Part shown: positions 51,883 through 60,001 of the stretch, piece by piece
How positions within the stretch are numbered: the stretch's first letter is position 1
How the letters are laid out: each line of letters starts with the position of its first letter
Assembly: GCA_025054715.1 (NCBI GenBank)
Contig: JANWYH010000002.1
Coordinates: 124,001-188,000 of the forward strand
DNA length: 64,000 nucleotides
DNA from: Pyrinomonadaceae bacterium
Lineage (GTDB): Bacteria > Acidobacteriota > Blastocatellia > Pyrinomonadales > Pyrinomonadaceae
Direction of reading: 5' to 3'
The notes under the pieces: generated by a model
The model's database searches: none
Seen by the model: the letters and a program-made list of their open reading frames with translations, nothing else
Told to the model about the DNA's origin: nothing
Program-made: the position numbers and the translations under genes

Positions 51883-51915
51883 CAAAATTTTTCTTCAACA
51901 AGCTAATCTAAAAGT

Positions 51916-52218
51916 TCACTTTTCAAATACTTTCCGCCACTCAGAAGCTATGTATTCCAAAACCTTGCAGTCGCAAAATGCTCCATTAGCATTCAGCCAT
52001 TTAGTCACCCTTGCAAAATCAAGCCGATTTTGCAACATAAACTGCATCGAGTTAAAAAGCACATGAGAACAAGGCTTTTTCTTTAACTGCTCCTCCAAAT
52101 ACTCAAAAAGCTGTTCTAGTTTCTTTGGGTCAATTGGAAGATTTTCGAGGAAAGATTTAAGCTCTTCCTCACTGAAGTTTTGCAGATTTTCGACCTCTCG
52201 TTTTCTTATTACAGGCAT
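51916..52218 (-). CDS. DUF2695 family protein
   Basis: The 100-residue protein has the features of DUF2695: a cysteine/histidine start to the core (PCSHVLFNSMQFML), a helix DFARVTKWLNANGAFCDCKVLEYI with the characteristic GxxCDCxVL, and a C-terminal helix. The cysteines (PCSH and FCDCK) could bind a metal. The N-terminal 45 residues are a charged helix-rich extension (SEEELKSFLENLPIDPKKLEQ). Function is unknown for the family. It directly follows tRNA-Met on the same strand and precedes fabG by 47 nt. Confidence 0.72.
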   Translation of the reverse strand: MPVIRKREVENLQNFSEEELKSFLENLPIDPKKLEQLFEYLEEQLKKKPCSHVLFNSMQFMLQNRLDFARVTKWLNANGAFCDCKVLEYIASEWRKVFEK

Positions 52219-52241
52219 TTTGCTGGAAGGACAAAAAATTT

Positions 52242-52318
52242 TGGTGGCGGGGGGGAGACTCGAACTCCCAACCTTGGGGTTATGAATCCCACGCTCTAAC
52301 CAGTTGAGCTACCCAGCC
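52242..52318 (-). tRNA. tRNA-Met (CAT), elongator-like, CCA encoded
   Basis: A full 77-nt cloverleaf is readable on the minus strand: acceptor GGCTGGG/CCCCGCC, TA, D-arm GCTC...GAGC, anticodon arm TGGGA-TTCATAA-CCCCA, T-arm GGGAG-TTCGAGT-CTCCC, then A73 and CCA. The anticodon is CAT, and the G1-C72 end with A73 fits elongator tRNA-Met; tRNA-Ile(CAT) before lysidine formation is an alternative. Two pairs are broken: T4/C69 in the acceptor and A31/C39 at the base of the anticodon stem. Confidence 0.9.
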
Positions 52319-52361
52319 ACCCGGCCAACTAAAATCTATTATATTCTGAAAGTTGAAAAGG

Positions 52362-52640
52362 TCAAGATTGACTCGATGCAGCGACTTCAGCAGGATAAAC
52401 GCTTATGAATTTACCTTTTCTGCCTTTGTCTTCAAACTTTACGATACCGTCTATTAAGGCAAAAAGAGTGTCATCTCCGCCTCGACCTACATTTTTGCCT
52501 GGTTTCCACTTGGTCCCACGCTGACGAGCTAGAATATTTCCGGCCCTAACCATCTCACCACCAAATTTTTTTAGCCCTAATCTCTTCGATGCTGAATCCC
52601 GACCGTTTCTAGACGAACCAACCCCTTTTTTGTGAGCCAT
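52362..52640 (-). CDS. rpmA: 50S ribosomal protein L27
   Basis: The 92-residue protein starts [20 protein letters not shown], the classic L27 N-terminus without the cleavable extension of Firmicutes. [11 protein letters not shown] and [10 protein letters not shown](W)KPG follow. L27 sits at the peptidyl-transferase centre, with its tail near the P-site tRNA. It has AAAGGAG 7 nt upstream and lies 17 nt after rplU, the usual L21-L27 pair. The C-terminal AASSQS extension is unremarkable. Confidence 0.97.
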   Translation of the reverse strand: MAHKKGVGSSRNGRDSASKRLGLKKFGGEMVRAGNILARQRGTKWKPGKNVGRGGDDTLFALIDGIVKFEDKGRKGKFISVYPAEVAASSQS

Positions 52641-52657
52641 AGATTTCTCCTTTCAAA

Positions 52658-52951
52658 TTAAAAATCTTCTATCTTTATCTCTGTGTAACCTTGACGGTGC
52701 CCTTTCTTGCGTTTATATTGTTTGCGTCGCTTCTTTTTGAAAACAATTATCTTCTCACCCTTACCATGACCAATAATAGTGGCTTTAACAACTTTCGAGC
52801 CTAGTTGAAGTTTACCATCATCGAAACTCAAAATCGCCTCAAGTTCTACCTGCTCACCTTCCTTTTTCCCCGAAATAGAAGGCACTTTGAGGACCTGTCC
52901 CGGCTCAACAGCAAATTGCTTTCCACCTACTTTAACCACTGTATAAACCAT
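52658..52951 (-). CDS. rplU: 50S ribosomal protein L21
   Basis: The 97-residue protein begins MVYTVVKVGGKQFAVEPGQ and contains IVFKKKRRKQYKRKKGHRQ near the C-terminus, the L21 signature. It binds 23S rRNA on the solvent side. A GAGGGA ribosome site precedes the ATG. Upstream are a hairpin with a T5 tract and tRNA-Lys. Confidence 0.97.
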   Translation of the reverse strand: MVYTVVKVGGKQFAVEPGQVLKVPSISGKKEGEQVELEAILSFDDGKLQLGSKVVKATIIGHGKGEKIIVFKKKRRKQYKRKKGHRQGYTEIKIEDF

Positions 52952-52978
52952 TTCGTCCCTCGCTTAAGTAGCAAAAAT

Positions 52979-53005
52979 TAAGGCGAGCCTTACGAACTCG
53001 CCTTA
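52979..53005 (-). terminator. Terminator hairpin between tRNA-Lys and rplU
   Basis: A 9-bp stem TAAGGCGAG / CTCGCCTTA (52979-52987 with 52997-53005, 9-nt loop) is followed on the minus strand by ATTTTTG. It fits a rho-independent terminator after tRNA-Lys. Lying about 27 nt before rplU, it could also act as an attenuator in the L21 leader. Confidence 0.6.
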
Positions 53006-53012
53006 CGCAAAC

Positions 53013-53088
<76 letters not shown>

Positions 53089-53165
53089 AATTTTGAAATA
53101 ACCTCGCCCAAAACTTACATTTTACAATTCTAAAATCTAATTTGCAACTAGACTCTGAAATGTTT

Positions 53166-54134
53166 TTAACAAGAAGCTCTTTTTGCAAACCGACTTTTTT
53201 GCCACCATTCAATAGTAATCTTTAAACCTTCCTCAAGACCTACTATTTTTTCATAACCCAGAAGTTCCCTTGCTAGATGGTTGTCGGCTTGAGAGTGTTT
53301 CACATCACCTTTCCTTTCCGGCAGATAATCTGCTTCAATTTCCTCTTTTCCCGTAATTTTTTTGAGAATCGCTAGCAACTCGTTGAGACTTGTTCTTTCC
53401 CCATTCGCAACGTTTATAACATGACCTATGCAACGTTCACTCTGTGCTGCCTTTATGTTCGCATCAACAACATTTGCAACGAAGGTAAAATCTCTAGTTT
53501 GTTCACCATCCCCGTAAATTACAGGTCTTCGGTCACTCATCAAAGCATCTATAAATCTCGATATTACTCCCGAATACATAGAGGAAGGATTTTGTCTAGG
53601 CCCAAAAACATTAAAGTAACGAAGACATACGGTTTGCAATCCATAAACCCGCCAGAAGACTTGACAATAATATTCACCCACAAGTTTCGCAACAGCATAA
53701 GGCGAAAGTGGTTCAGGACGCATGGTCTCTACCTTTGGTAGCGTAGGTTGATCCCCATAAGCCGAACTAGAAGCAGCATAAACGACTCGCCTTACGCCAT
53801 ATTCCTTAGCCTTAACTAACAGATTAAAAGTCCCGTTAACACAGGCATTATGTGTTTCAACTGGATTTTCCACCGAACGTGGAACACTTGGCAATGCAGC
53901 CTGATGAAAAACTATTTCTACCCCTTCTAAAGCCTTCCTTAAAGCATTTTCTTCATTTATATCACCCTCAATAAAATCGAAATCACCTCTGATTTCTTCA
54001 AGATTTTCTCTAAAACCAGTAACAAAATTGTCAATAATTCTAACCTTAGCACCACGCTTGATAAGCTCTTCAGCGAGATTAGAACCAATAAAGCCAGCTC
54101 CACCTGTAACCAAAACCCTCTCCGTTAAAGCCAT
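53166..54134 (-). CDS. NAD-dependent sugar-nucleotide epimerase (WbpP/GalE-like)
   Basis: The 322-residue extended SDR enzyme has the NAD motif VTGGAGFIGSNLAEEL. VFHQAALPSVPRSVENP, the active-site AASSSAYGDQPTLPKVE, the catalytic SPYAVAKLVGEYYC (YxxxK) and RYFNVFGPRQNP follow. The SSAYGD/LPKxE and ALPSVPRSV patterns resemble UDP-N-acetylglucosamine 4-epimerases such as WbpP, and also UDP-glucuronate epimerases. Its place 3 nt after a UDP-sugar dehydrogenase favours an acidic sugar substrate. GGAAG lies 7 nt before the ATG. It likely supplies a precursor for surface polysaccharide. Confidence 0.85.
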   Translation of the reverse strand: MALTERVLVTGGAGFIGSNLAEELIKRGAKVRIIDNFVTGFRENLEEIRGDFDFIEGDINEENALRKALEGVEIVFHQAALPSVPRSVENPVETHNACVNGTFNLLVKAKEYGVRRVVYAASSSAYGDQPTLPKVETMRPEPLSPYAVAKLVGEYYCQVFWRVYGLQTVCLRYFNVFGPRQNPSSMYSGVISRFIDALMSDRRPVIYGDGEQTRDFTFVANVVDANIKAAQSERCIGHVINVANGERTSLNELLAILKKITGKEEIEADYLPERKGDVKHSQADNHLARELLGYEKIVGLEEGLKITIEWWQKSRFAKRASC

Positions 54135-54137
54135 AGA

Positions 54138-55436
54138 CTATCTTCCTACACCGACATATTCAAACCCCATTTCTTTCATGTCCTTAGGCTCATAAATGTT
54201 TCTAAGGTCTGCTATTTTAGGTGACTTCAAAAGACTTTTTACTCTTTCCATGTCAAGAGCGCGGAATTGATTCCATTCCGTAACTATGACTAGAGCATCA
54301 GCTTCCCTAATTGCATCATACTCGTCCTTCGCATAATAAACACAAGAAAGATGTTTCTTGGCTTCCTCCATTGCTGCAGGATCGAAAGCTTTAATCTTCG
54401 CACCTCGTTTTTGTAGTTCGTTTATTATGTAAATGGCAGGAGATTCTCGCATATCGTCTGTTTCGGGCTTAAAGGAAAGCCCTAAAATTGCTATCGTTTT
54501 TCCTTTTAGATCTCCGACGAGTTTCTCTATTTTCGGAATCATCAACTCTTTTTGACGCTCATTTGCTTTAATAACGGCATCTACGATCAAGGTTTCCACT
54601 CCATAAATATCACCAACCTTCGTAAAAGCTCTGGTATCTTTCGGAAAACAAGAACCGCCATAACCAGGTCCCGGATGAAGAAATTTGCGACCAATTCTAT
54701 TATCCATGCCTATACCTTTTGCGACATCATGAACATCACAACCAATAGCATCACACAAGTTTGCAATCTCATTTATGAAAGTGATCTTAGTGGCTAGGAA
54801 AGCGTTAGCGGCATATTTAATTAATTCAGCCGCCTCTAAAGAGGTGATAACAAAAGGGGTTTCTATCAAATACAAAGGCCGATAGAGGTCTTTCATTATG
54901 GCTATAGCTTCCGGATCGTTACTTCCTATAACAACCCTATCGGGCCTCATGAAATCATTTATGGCAGCTCCTTCTCTTAAAAACTCTGGATTTGAAACTA
55001 CCCCAAAGCTGGTCTTTACCTTTTGATGTTCTGAAACAAACTGCCTGAGCCAGCGACCTGTTCCAACTGGAACCGTTGACTTAGTCACCAAAACTTTGTA
55101 TCCATTCATTGCCTCAGCCACATCTTTCGCCGCCTTTTCGTAATAACTCATATCAGGGAAACCGTCTTCCTTTGGCGGTGTTCCTACGGCAAAGAATATA
55201 ACTAGTGCCTGCTCAACTGCAGATTTTATGTCTGTAGTAAAATGAAGTCTGCCATCTCGTAGATTCTTTTCTACGATTGTTTCAAGACCAGGTTCGTAGA
55301 TCGGAATTATTCCTTTTTTTAACTTATCAATCTTCTCTTCATCAACATCAACACAAGTTACTTCCACTCCAAACTCAGCAAAACATGCACCTGTAACTAA
55401 TCCTACGTACCCTGTTCCAATTACCGCTATATGCAT
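54138..55436 (-). CDS. UDP-glucose/GDP-mannose dehydrogenase family protein
   Basis: The 432-residue enzyme oxidises a nucleotide sugar twice, with 2 NAD+, to the uronic acid (UDP-glucuronate if the substrate is UDP-glucose). It has the N-terminal MHIAVIGTGYVGLVTGAC, the FFAVGTPP loop, the catalytic cysteine in GPGYGGSCFPKDTRAF, and the C-terminal domain AILGLSFKPETDDMRESPA. Sequence and length fit UDP-glucose 6-dehydrogenase (Ugd). AAGGAAG lies before the ATG. The epimerase gene follows after 3 nt, giving a two-gene sugar-nucleotide operon. Confidence 0.92.
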   Translation of the reverse strand: MHIAVIGTGYVGLVTGACFAEFGVEVTCVDVDEEKIDKLKKGIIPIYEPGLETIVEKNLRDGRLHFTTDIKSAVEQALVIFFAVGTPPKEDGFPDMSYYEKAAKDVAEAMNGYKVLVTKSTVPVGTGRWLRQFVSEHQKVKTSFGVVSNPEFLREGAAINDFMRPDRVVIGSNDPEAIAIMKDLYRPLYLIETPFVITSLEAAELIKYAANAFLATKITFINEIANLCDAIGCDVHDVAKGIGMDNRIGRKFLHPGPGYGGSCFPKDTRAFTKVGDIYGVETLIVDAVIKANERQKELMIPKIEKLVGDLKGKTIAILGLSFKPETDDMRESPAIYIINELQKRGAKIKAFDPAAMEEAKKHLSCVYYAKDEYDAIREADALVIVTEWNQFRALDMERVKSLLKSPKIADLRNIYEPKDMKEMGFEYVGVGR

Positions 55437-55491
55437 AACTCTTCCTTAAAAAAAACGTTTGTTCAATAATTCACAAGGATTATACAAAATT

Positions 55492-55521
55492 TTTGCGGGC
55501 TATGAAAACACAGCCCGCAAA
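55492..55521 (-). terminator. Hairpin after the first FecR-like gene
   Basis: A 10-bp perfect stem (TTTGCGGGCT at 55492-55501 with 55512-55521) lies 41 nt past the stop of the FecR-like gene. On the minus strand it is followed by AATTTTG. A TATAAT (55484-55479, minus strand) just beyond is a candidate -10 for the dehydrogenase operon. Confidence 0.5.
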
Positions 55522-55561
55522 GGTAAGATTAAGATAAATTTTCGGAGGTTTTCTACAAAGC

Positions 55562-56263
55562 TTATCTAGTTGGACTAACAACAGTAGTAGAACCGGTACT
55601 TGTTGGCTCTTCTCCCCTGGTGCCTACTAAGATTGTCGTTATAACGGCACCGCCTATTCCAAGAAGTATAGCAGCTATTGCCCCTACACCAATTCCTGCT
55701 ACAGGAACCGGAACAGGCGTTCCTGGACGCAGACAAGGCTTACAATTCGGTTGCTGCATATCGCCTGCTATTTCGCCAGCACCAGCTGCCACTTGTTTAT
55801 CTGTTGTTCCAACCCTCATCGTTACAAGCCCAAAGACAGTATCCACATGAGTATGAGAACACTCCACTTCGATTATGAAGTTGTTTTGTTGACCTGCATC
55901 CGCTATGATAGTCGCGTCCTTTGTTGCAAAGGTTGCAGCAATACCAGCATTACTTAAAACAGTGACTTTTCCCGAGTCAACTATACCTACCATGCTCGAA
56001 TCGGTAAACCGAATAGTTAAAGAAGTCTCAGGAGCTAACTCAACTTTACCTGACTTACCTAGGCTTAATATTGCTGTTGAACCTGCTGCCGTTTCTATAC
56101 GACTTCCAGAAACTAAAGTTGCTCCAGAAATAGCACTCTGTCCATTTACGGTTACATTACCTGTAACGGTGATTAAGCCCGTAGCCTGTTGAGCTAAGCT
56201 TAGAGAAGAAAAAAGGACCACGAATAAAAGCATTCCTATGGATTTACTTATTCTGCTTAACAT
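55562..56263 (-). CDS. FecR-like membrane protein with TTVVSPTR tail (paralog 1)
   Basis: The 233-residue exported protein has a signal peptide (SIGMLLFVVLFSSLSLAQ) and a FecR-like all-beta domain (about 25-150: SGATLVSGSRIETAAGSTAILSL, GKVELAPETSLTI, SGKVTVLSNAGI). A region with three cysteines follows (CSHTH, CKPC), then a hydrophobic segment of about 27 residues (VAGIGVGAIAAILLGIGGAV) and a short tail ending GSTTVVSPTR. FecR domains occur in sigma-factor regulators and in polysaccharide-associated surface proteins. No sigma factor is nearby. The start at 56263 is set by AGGAGG 7 nt upstream; the ATG two codons earlier lies too close to it. It is 57 nt downstream of a paralog with the same tail. 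Confidence 0.72.
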   Translation of the reverse strand: MLSRISKSIGMLLFVVLFSSLSLAQQATGLITVTGNVTVNGQSAISGATLVSGSRIETAAGSTAILSLGKSGKVELAPETSLTIRFTDSSMVGIVDSGKVTVLSNAGIAATFATKDATIIADAGQQNNFIIEVECSHTHVDTVFGLVTMRVGTTDKQVAAGAGEIAGDMQQPNCKPCLRPGTPVPVPVAGIGVGAIAAILLGIGGAVITTILVGTRGEEPTSTGSTTVVSPTR

Positions 56264-56319
56264 TTTCATTCCTCCTGAAAAATACTTTAATAGTTTTTAG
56301 CTACACTATCAAGCAAGGT

Positions 56320-56880
56320 TTACCTAGTAGGGCTAACAACGGTCGTTCCACCGCCTATTTGGATATCATTCGAGCCAGAGGTGGCAATTGCGATTGCTAC
56401 TGCTGCCGCACCGCCTAAAATCAAACCCCAAAGCAACCATGCAGCTCCTGCATCATCATCGTCATCATCTTGCTGTTGTGCTGACACAGACTCACCTACA
56501 TTCAATTTCGTCAGACCGCTCGAGGTCTTTACACTAACATTGTTTCCTTCAATAGCTGTAACCTTACCAGCAGAAAGTTCGACAAAAATACCCTTTTCAT
56601 CAAAGGAAACTAAGGCTACCGTCTTAGGGGCTAACTCAATCTTTCCTACTCCACTGATGCTAACTATAGCATTTGAAAATTCATCGGTTGAAATAGTGCT
56701 TTCAGAAAAAATACTCCTGCCTGTACTGACTACTTCCCCGTTAATTTTAACCTTAGAGTCTTCATTACCATTAAGAATGGTTACTTCTCCGGTAAGCTTG
56801 CCAGCAGCAAAAGTCATTGCTGCCAAATTCACCAAGGCCACTATCAACAAACTCAAGCTCATTGGTTTTCGGTTCTTCAT
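56320..56880 (-). CDS. FecR-like membrane protein with TTVVSPTR tail (paralog 2)
   Basis: The 186-residue protein is built as its downstream neighbour: signal peptide (SLSLLIVALVNLAAMTFA), FecR-like beta domain (GRSIFSESTISTDEFSNAIVSI, GKIELAPKTVALV, SAGKVTAIEGNNVSV), a QQQDDDDDD acidic linker, one hydrophobic segment (AAWLLWGLILGGAAAVAIAIA) and the tail GGGTTVVSPTR. Overall identity to the paralog is low, but KxELAPxT and the last eight residues match. GAGGAG lies 12 nt before the ATG. It is the first gene of the pair and is upstream of the sugar-nucleotide operon, so a polysaccharide role is possible. Function unknown. Confidence 0.7.
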   Translation of the reverse strand: MKNRKPMSLSLLIVALVNLAAMTFAAGKLTGEVTILNGNEDSKVKINGEVVSTGRSIFSESTISTDEFSNAIVSISGVGKIELAPKTVALVSFDEKGIFVELSAGKVTAIEGNNVSVKTSSGLTKLNVGESVSAQQQDDDDDDAGAAWLLWGLILGGAAAVAIAIATSGSNDIQIGGGTTVVSPTR

Positions 56881-57057
56881 AACTACAAATTACTCCTCAA
56901 AATTTTTTCTTTCAAAAGACGTCTTAAAAGTTACGCTTTTTAACTTTTACAAAAAAATGTTCAGAATGTCAACGTTAGATCGATAAAATTTCTTCTTCAA
57001 AAAAGAAATTTCTTTAGCTTTTCAGACTCCAAGCATGCATGGTTTTTGTCTAAAATC

Positions 57058-58842
57058 ATGATTATGAAGGTTAAAGTTGTCCTTTTCGTGATTTTAGCTT
57101 TTTCAATTTATTCTCAATCACAACCGCTTGATTTGAAAACATACGCCGAAAAGACCGATTACAGAAGGACTCCTAGCTATTCTCAAACAATTGAATTCGC
57201 CCAAAAACTAGACAAGACCTCAAGATTGATAAAATACGAATCTTTTGGGAAAAGCGCTCAAAAAAGAGACTTGCCTCTTTTGATAGCAGCATCTGACGAA
57301 GATTTTTCACCCGAGAAGGCTCGCAAAAATCAAAAACTAGTTGTGCTAATTCTTGCCTGCATTCATGCCGGCGAATCGGACGGTAAAGATGCAGGACTAG
57401 CTTTGTTCAGAGACATCGCCACAGGAAAAGAAGCTGAGCTACTTAAAAGCATTGTGATTCTTTTTATACCTATATACAATGTGGATGGACACGAAAACTT
57501 CTCGCCTTACAACCGTATAAACCAAATAGGTCCCGAAGAAATGGGCTTCAGAGCAACTTCAACTAACCTAAACTTAAACCGCGATTTCATGAAGGCTGAT
57601 GCACCAGAAACCAAAGCTTTTCTTGCTCTTTGGAACAAATGGAAACCAGACTTTTTTATAGACTCTCATGTCACAGACGGGGCTGATCACCGATACGACA
57701 TGACTTATGAGTTTCCACGTTCTTATGAAGTTTCTTCGCATATTCGGGATTGGATGATAGAAAATTTCGAGAAAAAGGTTATCCCAAAGATTGAAAAAGA
57801 AGGATACTTAGTAACTAGATATTTTGAGCTTGTTGGACGTGAAATAAAAGACGGTATAGCGACTTTCATAGCTACACCACGCTTTTCAACAGGATACGCT
57901 GCATTAAGAAACCGACCAGCGCTTCTTTTAGAATCTCACTCACTAAAACCCTATAAAACTCGAGTTCTTGTCACTTACACTATGATTAAAAAGGTGCTTG
58001 AAGAACTTGAAGAAAGCAAAAATAGCCTAAAAGAAGCTATTTACAAAGCAGAAATAGAAACCATAAACCGAGGTGAAGTCTTTAACCCAAACTACAGATT
58101 CCCACTTCAGTTACAAGTCACGAAGCAAGCTGAACCATTTTTATTTAAGGGATATGAATATCTCATTGAAGACTCACAAGTTTCTGGAGCAAAGAAAATA
58201 GTTTACACTAAAAAGCCATCTGACTTTGTTGTCCCCAAATACGACAAGGCTGAAATTACGGTTTCAGTTGACCTACCACTCTTTTACATAGTTCCTGTGC
58301 AGTGGGAAGAAGTTATATCCATCCTGCAAATCCATGGAATTCAATTCTATCGAACAAAAAAACCTCTTACGCTGGAAGTTGAAACCTACCGTTTAACCGA
58401 ACCTAAATGGGCGACAAGACCATTTGAAGGCAGGATAACGTTAACTTGTAACGCGACCAAAGTAAAAGAAAAATTATTTTTTCCTGCCAATTCTGCTCTC
58501 ATTCCATTAGAGCAAGAAAATGCAAATGTTGCCGTTAACTTACTAGAACCCTTATCTGCAGACTCCTTTGTCTCATGGGGATTCTTTAATGCTATATTCG
58601 AGCAAAAAGAATTCTATAGCGATCACGTGATGGAAAAAATTGCCGAAGAGATGCTTAAAGGCGACGAAAAACTAAAAAAGGAATTTGAAGAAAAGTTAAA
58701 GGATGCTAACTTCAAGCAAAATCCGAGAGCAAGACTAAACTTCTTCTACGAGCGCTCTCCTTACTATGACAAAAAGATAGGTCTATACCCGATAGGGAGA
58801 ATCACCGAGTTGAAAAGCGAAATAAAAGAAGCAATTCGATAA
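57058..58842 (+). CDS. Secreted M14-family zinc carboxypeptidase
   Basis: The 594-residue exported protein (signal MIMKVKVVLFVILAFSIYSQS) has an N-terminal M14 peptidase domain. HAGESDGKDAG gives the zinc-binding HxxE, YNVDGHENFSPYNRINQ and NLNLNRDFMKADAPE follow, and DSHVTDGADH holds the late histidine ligand. About 250 residues of C-terminal sequence lack a recognised domain. M14 enzymes remove C-terminal residues from peptides or peptidoglycan-derived substrates. Starts at 57046 (TTG), 57058 or 57064 are possible. No ribosome site is seen, but TAAAAT lies at 57051-57056. The 3' end overlaps the convergent MFS gene by 41 nt. Confidence 0.83.
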   Translation: MIMKVKVVLFVILAFSIYSQSQPLDLKTYAEKTDYRRTPSYSQTIEFAQKLDKTSRLIKYESFGKSAQKRDLPLLIAASDEDFSPEKARKNQKLVVLILACIHAGESDGKDAGLALFRDIATGKEAELLKSIVILFIPIYNVDGHENFSPYNRINQIGPEEMGFRATSTNLNLNRDFMKADAPETKAFLALWNKWKPDFFIDSHVTDGADHRYDMTYEFPRSYEVSSHIRDWMIENFEKKVIPKIEKEGYLVTRYFELVGREIKDGIATFIATPRFSTGYAALRNRPALLLESHSLKPYKTRVLVTYTMIKKVLEELEESKNSLKEAIYKAEIETINRGEVFNPNYRFPLQLQVTKQAEPFLFKGYEYLIEDSQVSGAKKIVYTKKPSDFVVPKYDKAEITVSVDLPLFYIVPVQWEEVISILQIHGIQFYRTKKPLTLEVETYRLTEPKWATRPFEGRITLTCNATKVKEKLFFPANSALIPLEQENANVAVNLLEPLSADSFVSWGFFNAIFEQKEFYSDHVMEKIAEEMLKGDEKLKKEFEEKLKDANFKQNPRARLNFFYERSPYYDKKIGLYPIGRITELKSEIKEAIR

Positions 58843-59926
58843 TAGTTAAAATGAAAGCGTTGAATACCAAAATCAAAATTCCATAAACTAGGCTTTCAAA
58901 GTAATCTGAAGCTATGCCTATAAGTGTGTTCGTGATGATACCACCAAGGCTTCCCATAATGAAAAGCGGCGCAGCATTTTTGGTTGCTGACGGAGCGAAG
59001 ATTTTAGTGAATCTAGCCATGTTTGCGGGAAAAATCGCGGATGCCCCTATTCCACAAATACTTGCTCCGAGAAAAAGACTTTTCTCAGATATTAAAATCA
59101 GCAAAAGCCCCGCATTTAAGATGAGAAGACTAATTAAAACAAAAAGCCTCTCTGGGCAAAAACGTACGCTTATAGGGGCTAGTAATCTCCCTAAAACGAA
59201 AAAAGTAAAAAATACAGGAGTTGCTGATAAGCTTTCCGCGTAAAATCTTTCCGAGTAGGTCGTAAGCCAGCCTCCTATTCCACTTTCTAATCCCACATGC
59301 GCAAAATTGAAAAACGCTATTAGCCAAGAAATAGGATTACTCCAGATTTCCCTAAATCCAAAAGATGCTATTCTTTTTCTTTCTCTTTCTCCTTTCGGTG
59401 AATTACGCAAAAAGACACAAGCTAACAAATATAAAACTGAAAGTAGCGTTGTCGGAACAAGCAGACTGCCTTCATCTGCGAAAGCGTAAATAAAGGGCTG
59501 ACAAGTAATTGCTCCAACACCCCAGAAGAAATTAAGGAAGCTTAGCGAAGAAACTGTATTTGAAGGATTTACCTTCGCCATTAGCATGTTAATAGCTGGT
59601 ATGTTCGCTCCCGTGCAAACTCCATTCAGAAAAAATCCCGCCGAACAAATGAATTGAAACTCCGAATTCAGCAGAATAACTCCAACGGCAGCGCAAACAC
59701 ATCCGATTCGTATAACTAGCAAAAAACTTCGACTCTTAACTATAAACTCATAAACCAGAATTCCTAGAATCGAACCCGCAAAGTGAGCAATAAAAAATTT
59801 GCTACTTTGAGCGTCTGTAAGCAAAAATCTCGCCGAAATAAAAGGTAGAACTTGTCCTATCAGAACAGTGCTTATACCTACAAGAAAAAATAAAAAGTAA
59901 AGTAAAAGCTTCTGAAATTTTGACAT
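58802..59926 (-). CDS. Major facilitator superfamily transporter
   Basis: The 374-residue polytopic protein has about 11-12 hydrophobic helices. An N-terminal half begins LLLYFLFFLVGISTVLIGQVLPFI and includes GSILGILVYEF. A charged central loop (NSPKGERERKR) separates it from the second half, with FFVLGRLLAPISVRF and FIMGSLGGIITN. The LPFIS and SFLNFFWGVGAITCQP patterns resemble sugar-type MFS proteins of the FucP-like group, but the substrate cannot be assigned. I prefer ATG 59926; an in-frame start at 59968 would add 14 basic residues and overlap the promoter region of the divergent ABC operon. No clear ribosome site. Confidence 0.8.
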   Translation of the reverse strand: MSKFQKLLLYFLFFLVGISTVLIGQVLPFISARFLLTDAQSSKFFIAHFAGSILGILVYEFIVKSRSFLLVIRIGCVCAAVGVILLNSEFQFICSAGFFLNGVCTGANIPAINMLMAKVNPSNTVSSLSFLNFFWGVGAITCQPFIYAFADEGSLLVPTTLLSVLYLLACVFLRNSPKGERERKRIASFGFREIWSNPISWLIAFFNFAHVGLESGIGGWLTTYSERFYAESLSATPVFFTFFVLGRLLAPISVRFCPERLFVLISLLILNAGLLLILISEKSLFLGASICGIGASAIFPANMARFTKIFAPSATKNAAPLFIMGSLGGIITNTLIGIASDYFESLVYGILILVFNAFILTIIELLLLFRFSTR

Positions 59927-60001
59927 CAACGCTTTTTTCGCATAATTTTTTAGGTTGCGCAAAAGCAAATTTTAAGCTAAATCAATGGCAAGATGGAATC
60001 T

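Noticed and set aside
55620-56192. Several plus-strand frames antisense to the first FecR-like gene
   Set aside because: Mutually overlapping shadows of an alanine/glycine/threonine-rich coding sequence; none has a start signal.
56381-56986. 201-codon plus-strand frame antisense to the second FecR-like gene
   Set aside because: The composition (runs of serine, cysteine and proline) mirrors the QQQDDDDDD and alanine-rich segments of the real gene. The minus-strand product has signal, domain and membrane logic.
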